From: Euzebyella marina
GTDB lineage: Bacteria; Bacteroidota; Bacteroidia; Flavobacteriales; Flavobacteriaceae
DNA: 64,000 nt
Direction of reading: 5' to 3'
Assembly: GCF_014855515.1 (NCBI RefSeq)
Contig: NZ_JACYFK010000001.1
Coordinates: 1,116,001-1,180,000, forward strand
Under the pieces are notes generated by a model that was not told the DNA's origin, ran no database searches, and saw only the letters and a list, made by a program, of their open reading frames with translations. This document shows, in pieces, positions 42,507 to 51,588 of this stretch. Every line of letters begins with the position of its first letter. The stretch's first letter is position 1. Both the position numbers and the translations under genes were made by a program.

Positions 42507-44195
42507 TTACTTAACATCCCTGAGCTTTAGTTGAAGGCTCACGTTACCCTGCCATTCATTTTCATCAAGGGAGAAAACGGCACTAAAAGGTTGTTGATTG
42601 GTGATGAGGTTCAATTTATTCCCCAAATTAAAACCTATACCTCCTATGGGTATTGAGCCATTTTGGCTAACAGTCACTTTTAGGTGGTCTCCATTTTCGC
42701 CAACACCCCTGCCATAACCGGTATCGCGAAGATTTTCGGCCATAAATACGGGAGTCATATTCTCAGGACCAAAAGGGGCAAATTGTTTGAGAATCCGCAT
42801 CAATTTCGGGGTAACCTGATTTAATTCAATTTGGGCATCCACAGAAATTTCAGGAGTCAATAGTTTAGGGTCGATGGTTTGGGAAACCACTTGCTCGAAT
42901 TGTGTTTTAAAGTTTTCGAACTGTTCTTCCAATAAAGTAAGTCCGGCCGCATATTTATGTCCACCAAATTGCTCAATGCAATCAGCGCAGTCTTGCAGGG
43001 CATTATATACATCAAAGCCCTTTACCGATCGGGCAGAAGCAGCCAGTTTATCACCACTTTTAGTAAATACCAAGGTGGGTCGATAGTAGGTTTCAGTTAA
43101 ACGGGAAGCCACAATACCGATAACCCCTTTGTGCCAAGAATCTTTATAGACCACCGAAGTGAACTTTTTCTCTTCTTGGTTGTCCAGTATTTGTTGCAGT
43201 GCTTCTTCGGTAATTTCTTGGTCTAGCCCACGTCGGTCGGCATTGAACTTTTCAATTTGCGAGGCGAAAGTTAAGGCACGGTCCAAATTCGTTTCCTTTA
43301 GAAGATTGACCGCATGTTGACCATGCTCCATTCGACCGGCCGCGTTAATGCGCGGGGCAATGATAAAGACTACATCGGTGATGGTAAGCACCGATTTCTT
43401 CATTTGATCGATGATGGCCTTAAAACCTATGCGCGGGTCTGAATTGATTACTTGCAGACCATAATAAGCTAAAACCCGATTTTCGCCCGTTATGGGCACG
43501 ATGTCGGCACCAATGGCGGTAGCAACCAAATCTAGATAGGGTATTAAATCTTCGATGGTCTCACCTCTTCTCGAAGACAGGGCCTGTACTAATTTAAATC
43601 CAACCCCACAGCCGCACAGTTCATCGTAGGGGTAATCACAATCTTCTCTTTTAGGATCCAAAATGGCTACAGCGGGCGGTAGTTCACTGCCTGGGCGGTG
43701 GTGATCGCAAATGATAAAATCAATGTCCTTTTTTTTGGCGTACCGAACCTTATCGATGGCCTTAACCCCACAATCGAGTGCTATGATAAGCGAAAAACAG
43801 TTATCGTGTGCAAAATCGATACCTTGAAAAGACACGCCATACCCTTCGGTATATCTATCGGGAATATAGGTAGCTATATTGGGATAAAAGCTCTGTAAGT
43901 AAGAGGATACCAGCGCTACCGACGTTGTTCCATCGACATCATAATCACCAAAAACCAGAATGTTTTCATGGTCTTCAATTGCCCTTTCTATTCTGTTGAC
44001 GGCGATATTCATATCCTTCATCAAAAAAGGATCGTGCAAATCGCTGAGTTGTGGTCGAAAGAACTTTTTAGCCTCCTCAAAAGTTGAGATACCTCGTTGC
44101 AATAAAAGCTGGGCAATCAGGTCATCGACATTCAATGACTTGGCCAAGGCATCTATCTGCCGTTGTTCGGGTCTAGGCTTTATCGTCCAGCGCAT
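42507..44195 (-). CDS. recJ: Single-stranded-DNA-specific exonuclease RecJ
   Basis: DHH-family 5'-3' ssDNA exonuclease (562 aa, full length) used in recombination and mismatch repair. Metal motifs are FGDYDVDGTTSVAL, IALDCGVKAIDKV and FIICDHHRPG (DHH), and the DHHA1-type motif QFGGHKYAAGLTL is in the C-terminal half. The OB-like C-terminal domain is present. The stop is 7 nt past the heme-operon terminator. No operon partner is evident; the OsmC gene upstream ends 44 nt away on the same strand. Confidence 0.95.
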   Translation of the reverse strand: MRWTIKPRPEQRQIDALAKSLNVDDLIAQLLLQRGISTFEEAKKFFRPQLSDLHDPFLMKDMNIAVNRIERAIEDHENILVFGDYDVDGTTSVALVSSYLQSFYPNIATYIPDRYTEGYGVSFQGIDFAHDNCFSLIIALDCGVKAIDKVRYAKKKDIDFIICDHHRPGSELPPAVAILDPKREDCDYPYDELCGCGVGFKLVQALSSRRGETIEDLIPYLDLVATAIGADIVPITGENRVLAYYGLQVINSDPRIGFKAIIDQMKKSVLTITDVVFIIAPRINAAGRMEHGQHAVNLLKETNLDRALTFASQIEKFNADRRGLDQEITEEALQQILDNQEEKKFTSVVYKDSWHKGVIGIVASRLTETYYRPTLVFTKSGDKLAASARSVKGFDVYNALQDCADCIEQFGGHKYAAGLTLLEEQFENFKTQFEQVVSQTIDPKLLTPEISVDAQIELNQVTPKLMRILKQFAPFGPENMTPVFMAENLRDTGYGRGVGENGDHLKVTVSQNGSIPIGGIGFNLGNKLNLITNQQPFSAVFSLDENEWQGNVSLQLKLRDVK

Positions 44196-44239
44196 AAAGG
44201 GTAAAATACAGGTTTAGTTGTTAATCTAGCAACGGCCAT

Positions 44240-44668
44240 TTAAAGGTGATGAAAAATAGTCTTGATCTCCATTTTGGCAAATTGGCGGAACATTTCCATA
44301 ACGCCACAATATTTTTCCACTGAAAGATCAACGGCCCGCTGTAATTTTTTCTCCTGAAGATTGCTTCCATGAAAATGGTATTCCACGGTGACCGCATCAT
44401 AAAATTTCGGATGTTCATCAGTAAGATTGGCTATCGTTTCAATGTGAAAATCATCGACCTCCAATTTCATTTTTTTAATGAGGGCCGCTACATCAAGACC
44501 GGAACAGCCCGCTAGACCCGAAAGCATCAGCGCCTTTGGTCTATAACCCTTGCCTTCCCCGCCATCATCGGGGCTCGCATCTATATTCAAGTTCAGACCT
44601 GACGGATTCGTGCTTTCGAAGGCCATTTTACCTAACCATTTGGTCGTAATATGATTTGTGCTGGGCAT
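44240..44668 (-). CDS. OsmC-family peroxide-stress protein
   Basis: OsmC/Ohr-type protein (142 aa). It has the glycine-rich loop RPKALMLSGLAGCSGLDVAALIKKM with one conserved cysteine, and a second near the C-terminus (VEKYCGVMEMFRQFAK), as expected for a thiol peroxidase acting on organic hydroperoxides. It is divergent from a carboxymuconolactone-decarboxylase/AhpD-like gene, so the two may share control by an oxidative-stress regulator. TACTTTTG (44701-44694 on the minus strand) is a possible -7 element. Confidence 0.88.
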   Translation of the reverse strand: MPSTNHITTKWLGKMAFESTNPSGLNLNIDASPDDGGEGKGYRPKALMLSGLAGCSGLDVAALIKKMKLEVDDFHIETIANLTDEHPKFYDAVTVEYHFHGSNLQEKKLQRAVDLSVEKYCGVMEMFRQFAKMEIKTIFHHL

Positions 44669-44719
44669 AATTTTTTTGTTATTTGTTAGAATACAAAAGT
44701 AACTTAAAGTAGATTAAAT

Positions 44720-45322
44720 ATGGCCTTAGTAACCCCGCTTAACCCTAACCATGATCCAGAGACCCAACGATTGTCAGAGTTTTTCAATGAAACCTTGGGT
44801 TTTTGCCCTAATTCTGTCCTTACCATGCAACACAGGCCTGCTATTTCAAAGGCCTTTATCAACCTTAATAAGGCGGTTATGACAAATGAGGGCAGTGTAA
44901 CCTCAGCCTTGAAACGAATGATTGCTTGGGTAAGTAGCAATGCCGCGGGTTGCCGTTATTGTCAGGCACACGCCATTAGGGCCGCCGAACGCTACGGGGC
45001 CGAACAAGAACAATTGAATCATATTTGGGAATATAGAACCCACCCTGCCTTTTCGGAAGCTGAAAGGGCTGCGTTGGACTTTTCTCTAGCTGCTTCGCAA
45101 GTGCCCAATACGGTGAACAAAGAAATTAAAGACCGACTTTATCAATATTGGAACGAGGGTGAAATTGTGGAAATGTTGGGCGTCATCTCCCTTTTTGGAT
45201 ATCTCAACCGTTGGAACGACTCTATGGGAACGACCATCGAAGAAGGGGCCGTAGAAAGCGGCAAACAATTTTTAGGTAAACATGGCTGGGAAAAGGGCAA
45301 GCATGATGGAAGTGTTTATTAA
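44720..45322 (+). CDS. AhpD/carboxymuconolactone-decarboxylase-family protein
   Basis: Alkylhydroperoxidase-like protein (200 aa) with the redox motif NAAGCRYCQAHAI (CxxC followed by H), typical of AhpD-type peroxidase-related enzymes. The fold is all-helical. It faces the OsmC-type gene across a 51-bp gap. The pair suggests hydroperoxide detoxification. A decarboxylase activity is unlikely because the CxxCxxxH site is complete and no aromatic catabolic genes are near. Confidence 0.87.
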   Translation: MALVTPLNPNHDPETQRLSEFFNETLGFCPNSVLTMQHRPAISKAFINLNKAVMTNEGSVTSALKRMIAWVSSNAAGCRYCQAHAIRAAERYGAEQEQLNHIWEYRTHPAFSEAERAALDFSLAASQVPNTVNKEIKDRLYQYWNEGEIVEMLGVISLFGYLNRWNDSMGTTIEEGAVESGKQFLGKHGWEKGKHDGSVY

Positions 45323-45505
45323 ATTTAGGTTGGGTATTTTTAGTTCACTACTAATGCCGTCAATGGGAAAATATGCTGTGCCCAAAGAGAGAAACGTTGG
45401 GGCATATTCATAATATCTCCGTTCATTTTTTGCATTGCTAAAAACGAATCAAAATGCGTTAGGCTGATTTATGCTATTTTCCTAAACATCTTAAAACCTG
45501 CTATC

Positions 45506-46075
45506 TCAAATAATATTTGCAACCAGTTCTCTCAACTCCGGCAGTACATCGCTTTCAAACCAAGGGTTTTTAGCCATCCAAAACCGGTTGACAGGCGACG
45601 GGTGCGGTAACGGAAAAAATTTGGGCAAGAATTCTTGATAATTGGCCACGTTCTCGGTTAGGTTACCTCTCGAAAAGTTCTTTAAATAGCGGTCTTGGGC
45701 GTATTTGCCAATCACCAGAGTTAGTTTTACATTCTCTAAATTATTCCAGAATAGTTCATGCCATAAAGGGGCACATTCTTTTCTGGGCGGCAAATCTCCA
45801 TTTTTTCCTTTACCCGGATAGCAGAAACCCATAGGTAGAATGGCAAAATTATTTGGATGATAGAATTGATCATCGGAAACGCCCAGCCACTCACGTAGTT
45901 TTCTTCCGCTCGGGTCGTCCCATGCTTTGTTGTGCGAGTGGGCCTTTCTGCCCGGTGCTTGGCTCACCAATACTATTTTAGAGGAAGTACTACCCGCTAC
46001 TATGGGTCTAGGGCCCAATGGCAAATGCTCGCTGCAAACCGTACAATTGCGAATTTCAGTAAGCACTTTTTGCAT
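45506..46075 (-). CDS. Uracil-DNA glycosylase superfamily protein
   Basis: DNA-repair glycosylase-like protein (189 aa). The N-terminal C-x2-C (RNCTVCSEHLPLGPRP) resembles the start of family 4/5 enzymes. The UDG motif A region is VLVSQAPGRKAHSHNKAWDDPSGRKLREWL, and motif B is LPHPSPVNRFW. The presence of only two clear cysteines makes a full 4Fe-4S cluster uncertain. It would remove uracil or related bases. It lies 6 nt downstream of the HopJ-like gene and may be co-transcribed with rsmI. Confidence 0.83.
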   Translation of the reverse strand: MQKVLTEIRNCTVCSEHLPLGPRPIVAGSTSSKIVLVSQAPGRKAHSHNKAWDDPSGRKLREWLGVSDDQFYHPNNFAILPMGFCYPGKGKNGDLPPRKECAPLWHELFWNNLENVKLTLVIGKYAQDRYLKNFSRGNLTENVANYQEFLPKFFPLPHPSPVNRFWMAKNPWFESDVLPELRELVANII

Positions 46076-46081
46076 GAAAAT

Positions 46082-46423
46082 TTATTTTTTTCTTAAGGGA
46101 AATCTGTCGAAATGCAGTCCGCCGAAACTGGTCTGCATAAAATTCCTGATATTTTGATGTCCGTTGCCCCTAGGGTCGTTTAAAACATCATCAAAATAAA
46201 AACTACCAAAACAGGCCAATGTTTCCTCTTTGCTCAATTCTTGGTCTTGGGCAAAAGCCAAGAGCTTGCACGAGCCTGAGTTTTCGCCCGTTTTGTTAAT
46301 GAGCTGTCCGTTTTTGAACGAGGTAGGTTCAAAATAGTACAGTGCCTCTATAACGGCCATGGTATCACTAAACTCTATAGCTTGGGGTGTGTTTCTTAGC
46401 TTCTTTAAAAATTCGGTAAGCAT
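46082..46423 (-). CDS. HopJ-family protein
   Basis: Small cytoplasmic protein (113 aa) of the HopJ type III effector-like family, which is common in free-living bacteria that have no type III secretion. Recognisable segments are IEFSDTMAVIEALYYFEPTS, NSGSCKLLAFA and CFGSFYFDDVLNDPRG. It lies between rsmI (3 nt gap) and the uracil-DNA glycosylase gene. Its function is not established, and the effector name should not be read as virulence. Confidence 0.85.
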   Translation of the reverse strand: MLTEFLKKLRNTPQAIEFSDTMAVIEALYYFEPTSFKNGQLINKTGENSGSCKLLAFAQDQELSKEETLACFGSFYFDDVLNDPRGNGHQNIRNFMQTSFGGLHFDRFPLRKK

Positions 46424-46426
46424 ATT

Positions 46427-47098
46427 TTATTTTTTTCCTTCTACGATAATAACTATTTCTCCCTTAGGCGGCTTTTCGGTGTAGTATTCAATGATTTCGG
46501 TGAGGCTACCGCGAACGGTTTCTTCATAAAGTTTGGTCAATTCCCTCGAAACCGAGGCACTGCGGTCGGCACCAAAATACTCTGTAAAATGACCCAATGT
46601 TTTCAATAGTTTATAGGGCGATTCATAAAAGATCATGGTTCTAGTCTCTTCGGCCAATAGGTTTAATCGAGTTTGGCGCCCTTTTTTTGGCGGAAGAAAC
46701 CCCTCGAATACAAATTTGTCGTTCGGTAGGCCACTATTGACCAATGCAGGAACAAAGGCAGTGGCACCAGGTAAACATTCCACATCTATATTTTTTTCAA
46801 CGCACGCACGGGTCAACAAAAAACCAGGGTCGGAAATAGCGGGTGTACCGGCATCTGAAATAAGCGCCAAGGTTTCGCCGCTTTCCATACGCTGAACCAA
46901 ATGGTCAACGGTCTTATGTTCATTATGCATATGGTGGCTTTGCATCGGGGCGGTAATCTCAAAATGTTGCAATAACTTGCCACTGGTACGGGTGTCTTCT
47001 GCCAAGATAAGGTCTACCTCCTTTAAAACCCGAACGGCCCTAAAAGTCATATCCTCTAAATTACCTATCGGCGTGGGCACTATGTAAAGCTTTCCCAT
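46427..47098 (-). CDS. rsmI: 16S rRNA 2'-O-ribose methyltransferase RsmI
   Basis: Tetrapyrrole-methylase-fold SAM enzyme (223 aa) that methylates C1402 of 16S rRNA. It has the N-terminal LYIVPTPIGNLEDMTFRAVRVL, DTRTSGKLL, and GTPAISDPGFLL with PGATAFVPAL. The ATG at 47098 is chosen over 47143, because the extra 15 residues derive from the preceding terminator and the family starts at MGKLYIVPTPIGNL. It is first in a run with the HopJ-like and UDG genes. Confidence 0.95.
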   Translation of the reverse strand: MGKLYIVPTPIGNLEDMTFRAVRVLKEVDLILAEDTRTSGKLLQHFEITAPMQSHHMHNEHKTVDHLVQRMESGETLALISDAGTPAISDPGFLLTRACVEKNIDVECLPGATAFVPALVNSGLPNDKFVFEGFLPPKKGRQTRLNLLAEETRTMIFYESPYKLLKTLGHFTEYFGADRSASVSRELTKLYEETVRGSLTEIIEYYTEKPPKGEIVIIVEGKK

Positions 47099-47120
47099 GT
47101 TTTTTGTTTTTGGCAATATT

Positions 47121-47158
47121 AAAAAAAGACCGGCATCCTTCAAGAAGAATACCGGTCT
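47121..47158 (-). terminator. Terminator between the 47181-47873 gene and rsmI
   Basis: AGACCGG (47127-47133) pairs with CCGGTCT (47152-47158), with further inner pairing, and a run of T follows on the minus strand (47127-47121). Confidence 0.8.
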
Positions 47159-47180
47159 AATAAAAGCTTTTTGAAAATAT

Positions 47181-47873
47181 CTAGTTGAATCTTCTGTCGA
47201 TTAATTGCATAAATCGCTCTACATACTCTTCTTTACCTACCCAACCGCTATAATCTGGCTTTACCATATTTTCGATAAACGAAATGGAGCGTTCTTGGCT
47301 ATCTATCGTATTCAATTGCGATAGCACGCGATTATAATCTTCAGTACTACCATCAAACAAATGTTTCACAAAAGCAAGTCGATTGTTAAGGTCTACTTTG
47401 ATTTCTTTGGTGTTGAAACGGTCGTTCACCGATTTCGATACCGTATCATTTTTTACCGTTGCCTCTTTTTGAGGCATAAATAACTCTTTGTCGTTCTTCA
47501 TGTAGTTTGGTGTGGCCAAGAATTCGGCCAAAACTTCATCGACAGGCTTTTCATCATTCGGCATTTCTTGCACAATGTCTTTAATGGTGTCTATGCCGGG
47601 TATAATGATATCCTCTTCGTGGGGGTTGCTTTCGGGCACCGAAGAATTCGCATTAAGAACGGCATTTGCCATCGATTCGAATTTTGCGGCAATTACATTC
47701 TTCGAAACGTCAATTTCTATATCGTGAAGCTTTTCCTCAATAAATTTTAACACCGCCAATTTCTCGTAAAGTTCCTTTGAGGCCCTGTAGAGGTCATCAA
47801 GGTTGTTCATATCGCGAGAAGTAATGATATCGGTAGATAGTTTGCGTAGTTCTTCCTTTAATTTTCTCTTCAT
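47181..47873 (-). CDS. Conserved hypothetical helical protein
   Basis: Hydrophilic cytoplasmic protein (230 aa) with no recognised catalytic motif. The N-terminal 70 residues are helical (ELRKLSTDIITSRDMNNLDDLYRASKELYEKLA). An acidic linker (PHEEDIIIPGIDTIKDIVQ) follows. The C-terminal block (VDLNNRLAFVKHLFDGSTEDYNRVLSQLNT, PDYSGWVGKEEYVERFM) looks the most conserved. I remember similar proteins next to rsmI and tdk in Flavobacteriia but know no function. It is divergent from tdk. Confidence 0.75.
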   Translation of the reverse strand: MKRKLKEELRKLSTDIITSRDMNNLDDLYRASKELYEKLAVLKFIEEKLHDIEIDVSKNVIAAKFESMANAVLNANSSVPESNPHEEDIIIPGIDTIKDIVQEMPNDEKPVDEVLAEFLATPNYMKNDKELFMPQKEATVKNDTVSKSVNDRFNTKEIKVDLNNRLAFVKHLFDGSTEDYNRVLSQLNTIDSQERSISFIENMVKPDYSGWVGKEEYVERFMQLIDRRFN

Positions 47874-47915
47874 CGGTGAATTTTTTAGACCCTAGATTAC
47901 GACCTTTTTATTGAC

Positions 47916-47985
47916 AAAGTTGGTAATTTTAGGGTTTCAAAGCATTGTACCTATTTTTCGACCTAAATTTGTCTTTACCAACTTT
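47916..47985. repeat. Spaced inverted repeat AAAGTTGGTAA / TTACCAACTTT
   Basis: Perfect 11-bp arms at 47916-47926 and 47975-47985 are separated by 48 nt and bracket the tdk promoter in a divergent intergenic region. This could be a paired operator. Confidence 0.45.
47945..47971 (+). promoter_or_regulatory. Candidate tdk promoter
   Basis: TTG (47945-47947), a 16-nt spacer and TAAATTTG (47964-47971) match the Bacteroidota consensus. The predicted start is about 70 nt upstream of the ATG at 48047. Confidence 0.5.
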
Positions 47986-48046
47986 CTTCAATAGTGAAGG
48001 TATAAATAGGAACGAAAAAGCATGTATTTTCGTCTAAAATTACAAA

Positions 48047-48697
48047 ATGTTTCTCGAAAACACTGTTAATCATAAAGAACAATTTGGTTGGATAGAAGTC
48101 ATCTGCGGCTCAATGTTCTCGGGCAAGACCGAAGAATTGATCCGTCGTTTGAAGCGTGCCCAATTCGCCAAACAAAAGGTAGAGATCTTTAAGCCGATGA
48201 TCGATATAAGGTACGATGAAGAAATGGTGGTGTCTCACGATGCGAATGAAATACCGTCGACCCCCGTTCCAGCGGCCGCTAACATTCGAATTTTAGGTGA
48301 TACTTGTGATGTAGTGGGTATCGATGAGGCACAATTCTTTGATGATGAGATAGTAACTGTTTGTAATGATTTGGCAAATAGGGGAGTTCGAGTTGTGGTA
48401 GCGGGATTGGATATGGATTTTAAAGGAAACCCGTTCGGCCCTATGCCCGCGCTTATGGCCACGGCAGAATATGTCACCAAGGTACACGCTATTTGTACGC
48501 GTACAGGCAATTTGGCCAATTACAGTTACCGAAAGTCAAGTAATGACAGCTTGGTTTTATTGGGTGAAACCGAAGAATATGAGCCCTTGAGCCGAGCCGC
48601 TTTTTATAAAGCGATGCTAAAGGAAAAAGTAAAGAATATGAATGTTGAAGGCGAAGAGCTGAAAGCAAAGACTAAAAATACAGATGCCAAAGGCTAA
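48047..48697 (+). CDS. tdk: Thymidine kinase
   Basis: Class II (TK1-type) thymidine kinase (216 aa) that phosphorylates deoxythymidine for salvage. It has the P-loop [19 protein letters not shown], Walker B-like [11 protein letters not shown] and the lasso-side AMLVT-equivalent [18 protein letters not shown]. The zinc-cysteine set usual in TK1 is incomplete (AICTRTG has one Cys), as in related Bacteroidota proteins. The 3' end overlaps alr by 14 bp, so the two are co-translated. Confidence 0.94.
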   Translation: MFLENTVNHKEQFGWIEVICGSMFSGKTEELIRRLKRAQFAKQKVEIFKPMIDIRYDEEMVVSHDANEIPSTPVPAAANIRILGDTCDVVGIDEAQFFDDEIVTVCNDLANRGVRVVVAGLDMDFKGNPFGPMPALMATAEYVTKVHAICTRTGNLANYSYRKSSNDSLVLLGETEEYEPLSRAAFYKAMLKEKVKNMNVEGEELKAKTKNTDAKG

Positions 48698-49796
48698 GGA
48701 AACAGTTTTAGAAATTGATCTGGGGGCTTTAGCGCACAATTACCAATACCTTCGTTCAAGGCTAGCTGCGAATACAATGTTTATGGGTGTGGTTAAAGCC
48801 TTCGCTTATGGTAGCGATTCGGTTGCCATAGCCTTAAAATTACAGCAGTTGGGCTTTGAATATTTGGCCGTGGCCTATGCGAAAGAAGGGGTGGCACTTC
48901 GAAAAGCCGGCATAACACTGCCTATTTTGGTATTGCATCCGTTGCCCATCAGTTTCAAAAAGATGATCAAGCATCGATTGGAACCGAATATTTATTCGTT
49001 TAAAATATTAAGGGAGTTTATTGCGGAGGCTGAGAAGAGCGAAGTAATAGACTTTCCCGTACACATCAAGTTCAATACCGGTTTGAACCGCTTAGGCTTT
49101 TTAGAGGAAGATGTACGGCAAATCGCTGAAATGGCTATGGGCCAGAATTCGATACAGGTAGCTTCGGTATTTTCACATTTGGCGGCATCAGAAGATCTGA
49201 ACGAAAGAGATTTTACCAAAAGACAGTTGGCTACTTTTGATAGAATTGCGAATGCAATGAGAGCTTCATTGCCGAATAAACCTTTTAGGCATACTTTAAA
49301 TACTTCTGGTATTATCAATTATGCCCATGAGGCCCAATATGAATTAGTGCGTAGCGGCATTGGTCTTTACGGGTATGGTAACGAGGCTTTGATTGATAAA
49401 GAGTTGAGACCCGTAGCTACATTGAAGACCATCATTTCACAGATACACCATATCAAAGAAGGAGATACTATTGGTTATAACAGAAAGTTTACGGCTGAAA
49501 AACCAATTGTTACGGCCACTTTGCCAATTGGCCATGCCGATGGTATCGGAAGACCTTACGGAAATAGAAAGGGTTTTGTTTGGATCAATGGGCAAAAAGC
49601 GCCAATTATCGGCAATGTTTGTATGGATATGATTATGGTAGAGGTAACAGAAATAGATTGTCAAGAAGGTGACGAGGTGATCCTTTTTGGCAAACAGGCA
49701 AGTGCAGAAACGTTGGCCAAGGGTGCGGGCACAATTTCTTACGAAATTCTCACGGGTATTTCACAGCGTGTCAAGCGGCAGATTGTCGATAAATAA
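48684..49796 (+). CDS. alr: Alanine racemase
   Basis: PLP-dependent racemase (370 aa) that makes D-alanine for peptidoglycan. The PLP lysine lies in [12 protein letters not shown] (usual consensus KANAYGHG; here N is replaced by F and G by S), the barrel motif [13 protein letters not shown] is present, and the second-subunit tyrosine is in [18 protein letters not shown] is the family C-terminal signature. The altered PLP-lysine loop is typical of Bacteroidota enzymes. Coupled to tdk. Confidence 0.95.
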   Translation: MPKAKETVLEIDLGALAHNYQYLRSRLAANTMFMGVVKAFAYGSDSVAIALKLQQLGFEYLAVAYAKEGVALRKAGITLPILVLHPLPISFKKMIKHRLEPNIYSFKILREFIAEAEKSEVIDFPVHIKFNTGLNRLGFLEEDVRQIAEMAMGQNSIQVASVFSHLAASEDLNERDFTKRQLATFDRIANAMRASLPNKPFRHTLNTSGIINYAHEAQYELVRSGIGLYGYGNEALIDKELRPVATLKTIISQIHHIKEGDTIGYNRKFTAEKPIVTATLPIGHADGIGRPYGNRKGFVWINGQKAPIIGNVCMDMIMVEVTEIDCQEGDEVILFGKQASAETLAKGAGTISYEILTGISQRVKRQIVDK

Positions 49797-49884
49797 ATCT
49801 TCTTTAACATTTTCTTGACAAGTGTATTTTTTAGTACATTGCAGTAACTATAAATAATTATCAACTAATAAAAACACTTGAACC

Positions 49885-50298
49885 ATGTTAAAAGAGTTTA
49901 GAGATTTTATCATGACTGGCAACGTTATCGATTTGGCCGTTGCCGTAATTTTGGCCGGTGCCGTAGGCTTGGTCGTTAACGGATTCGTAAACGATATCAT
50001 GATGCCTATTGTTGGGTATTTTGCCGGAGGAATGGATTTTGCCGATATGAAGGTAATACTTTCAGAGGCTGTTGTGGCCGCAGATGGTACGGTCGAAAAA
50101 CCAGAGAGTGCCATAAGGTATGGTGCTTGGGTGAACTCCATTATCAATTTGATTACCGTTGGGTTGGTATTGTTCATCATCGTTAAATCGTACAACAAGG
50201 TTCGTACTCCTGAGCCAGTAGCTGAGCCAGCTCCAAAAGGCCCTACTGCTGAAGAGCTACTTGCCGAGATACGTGATGAATTGAAGAAGAAAAATTAA
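49885..50298 (+). CDS. mscL: Large-conductance mechanosensitive channel
   Basis: MscL (137 aa): inner-membrane osmotic safety valve. N-terminal amphipathic helix LKEFRDFIMTGNVIDLAVAV, TM1 IDLAVAVILAGAVGLVVNGFV with the gating glycines, periplasmic loop, TM2 INLITVGLVLFIIVKSYNKV, and a C-terminal helix ending EELLAEIRDELKKKN. Full length and standalone, with its own terminator downstream. Confidence 0.96.
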   Translation: MLKEFRDFIMTGNVIDLAVAVILAGAVGLVVNGFVNDIMMPIVGYFAGGMDFADMKVILSEAVVAADGTVEKPESAIRYGAWVNSIINLITVGLVLFIIVKSYNKVRTPEPVAEPAPKGPTAEELLAEIRDELKKKN

Positions 50299-50355
50299 TA
50301 GTATTAACTGGGTCTAATCAAGGCTCGGTAACCGCTACACTCAGTTTCACATAAG

Positions 50356-50392
50356 CCGTCAGCAGATAGTCATTTGCTGGCGGTTCTTTTTT
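50356..50392 (+). terminator. mscL terminator
   Basis: CCGTCAGCA (50356-50364) pairs with TGCTGGCGG (50375-50383, one wobble), followed by TTCTTTTTT. Confidence 0.85.
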
Positions 50393-50450
50393 GGAATAAT
50401 GTTATTTTTGAAACAAATTGTTATATTTTTATATAGAGCCTAGATATTGC

Positions 50451-50481
50451 TTGTCAACTATCTGTGGTTATAGTAAATTTG
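50451..50481 (+). promoter_or_regulatory. asd promoter
   Basis: TTG (50451-50453), a 20-nt spacer and TAAATTTG (50474-50481) match the Bacteroidota consensus, with the ATG 19 nt downstream at 50501. Confidence 0.65.
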
Positions 50482-50500
50482 CGGCACAAAATTTATAAAG

Positions 50501-51490
50501 ATGAAAGTAGCCGTTGTTGGCGCCACCGGAATGGTAGGCGAGGTAATGTTAAAAGTGCTTGCCGAACGTCAGTTTCCTATTTCAGAATTGCTTTTGGTAG
50601 CTTCTGAGAGGTCGGTTGGCAAAAAGATGGAATATAATGGTAAGGAGTATGCTATTATAGGATTGGCCGATGCGGTCGCTCAAAAACCTGATATTGCGAT
50701 TTTCTCGGCAGGTGGCGATACTTCGCTTGAATGGGCCCCGAAATTTGCAGAGGTTGGTACTACAGTTGTTGACAACTCTTCCGCTTGGCGAATGGACCCT
50801 ACCAAAAAGTTAGTGGTACCGGAAATAAATGCAGATGTACTTACAAAAGAAGATAAAATCATAGCTAACCCTAACTGCTCTACTATTCAGCTAGTGATGG
50901 CATTGGCCCCGCTTCACAAAAAGTACAAAATGAAGCGAGTGTTGGTTTCAACATACCAATCGGTATCAGGAACTGGTGTAAAGGCCGTCAAACAATTGGA
51001 GAACGAAATAGCAGGCGTTGAAGGCGAAATGGCATACCCATATCCTATCAGCAGAAATGCACTTCCGCACTGCGATGTTTTCTTGGAAAACGGCTACACG
51101 AAAGAAGAAATGAAATTGGCCCGTGAGCCGCAAAAAATATTGGACGATAGAACTTTTTCAGTAAGTGCTACGGCTGTTCGTATTCCTACAGCAGGTGGTC
51201 ACTCTGAGTCGGTCAATGTAGAGTTTGAGAATGATTTCGATTTAAGTGATGTTAGAAAATTACTGCATGAGACCCCAGGGGTAGTGGTTCAAGATAATCC
51301 CGACACAAACACTTATCCGATGCCAATTTATGCGCATGATAAAGATGATGTTTTCGTGGGTCGCATCAGAAGAGATGAGACTCAAAGAAATACATTGAAT
51401 ATGTGGATTGTGGCCGACAACCTCAGAAAAGGTGCAGCTACTAACGCGGTTCAGATAGCTGAGTATTTGGTTAAAAACCAATTGGTATAG
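50501..51490 (+). CDS. asd: Aspartate-semialdehyde dehydrogenase
   Basis: NADP-dependent enzyme (329 aa) of the aspartate pathway that makes aspartate semialdehyde for lysine, threonine, methionine and diaminopimelate. NADP-binding VAVVGATGMVGEVML, catalytic cysteine in IANPNCSTIQLVMAL, and the substrate-binding region VSTYQSVSGTGVKA are all present. The catalytic histidine is in RIPTAGGHSESV. Monocistronic, with a clear promoter and terminator. Confidence 0.96.
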   Translation: MKVAVVGATGMVGEVMLKVLAERQFPISELLLVASERSVGKKMEYNGKEYAIIGLADAVAQKPDIAIFSAGGDTSLEWAPKFAEVGTTVVDNSSAWRMDPTKKLVVPEINADVLTKEDKIIANPNCSTIQLVMALAPLHKKYKMKRVLVSTYQSVSGTGVKAVKQLENEIAGVEGEMAYPYPISRNALPHCDVFLENGYTKEEMKLAREPQKILDDRTFSVSATAVRIPTAGGHSESVNVEFENDFDLSDVRKLLHETPGVVVQDNPDTNTYPMPIYAHDKDDVFVGRIRRDETQRNTLNMWIVADNLRKGAATNAVQIAEYLVKNQLV

Positions 51491-51517
51491 TATCTGGTTT
51501 CCACCTAAAATAAAGTT

Positions 51518-51554
51518 AAAACCTGCACAGTCAATTCATTGTGCAGGTTTTTTT
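51518..51554 (+). terminator. asd terminator
   Basis: AAAACCTGCACA (51518-51529) pairs perfectly with TGTGCAGGTTTT (51540-51551), followed by further T. Confidence 0.9.
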
Positions 51555-51588
51555 ATGCTATTTTTGGCCGTTTTCTTAACTATACTGC

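Noticed and set aside
46082..46423. HopJ-like protein as a type III secreted effector
   Set aside because: No secretion apparatus is visible, and the family is widespread in free-living bacteria; only the family name is kept.
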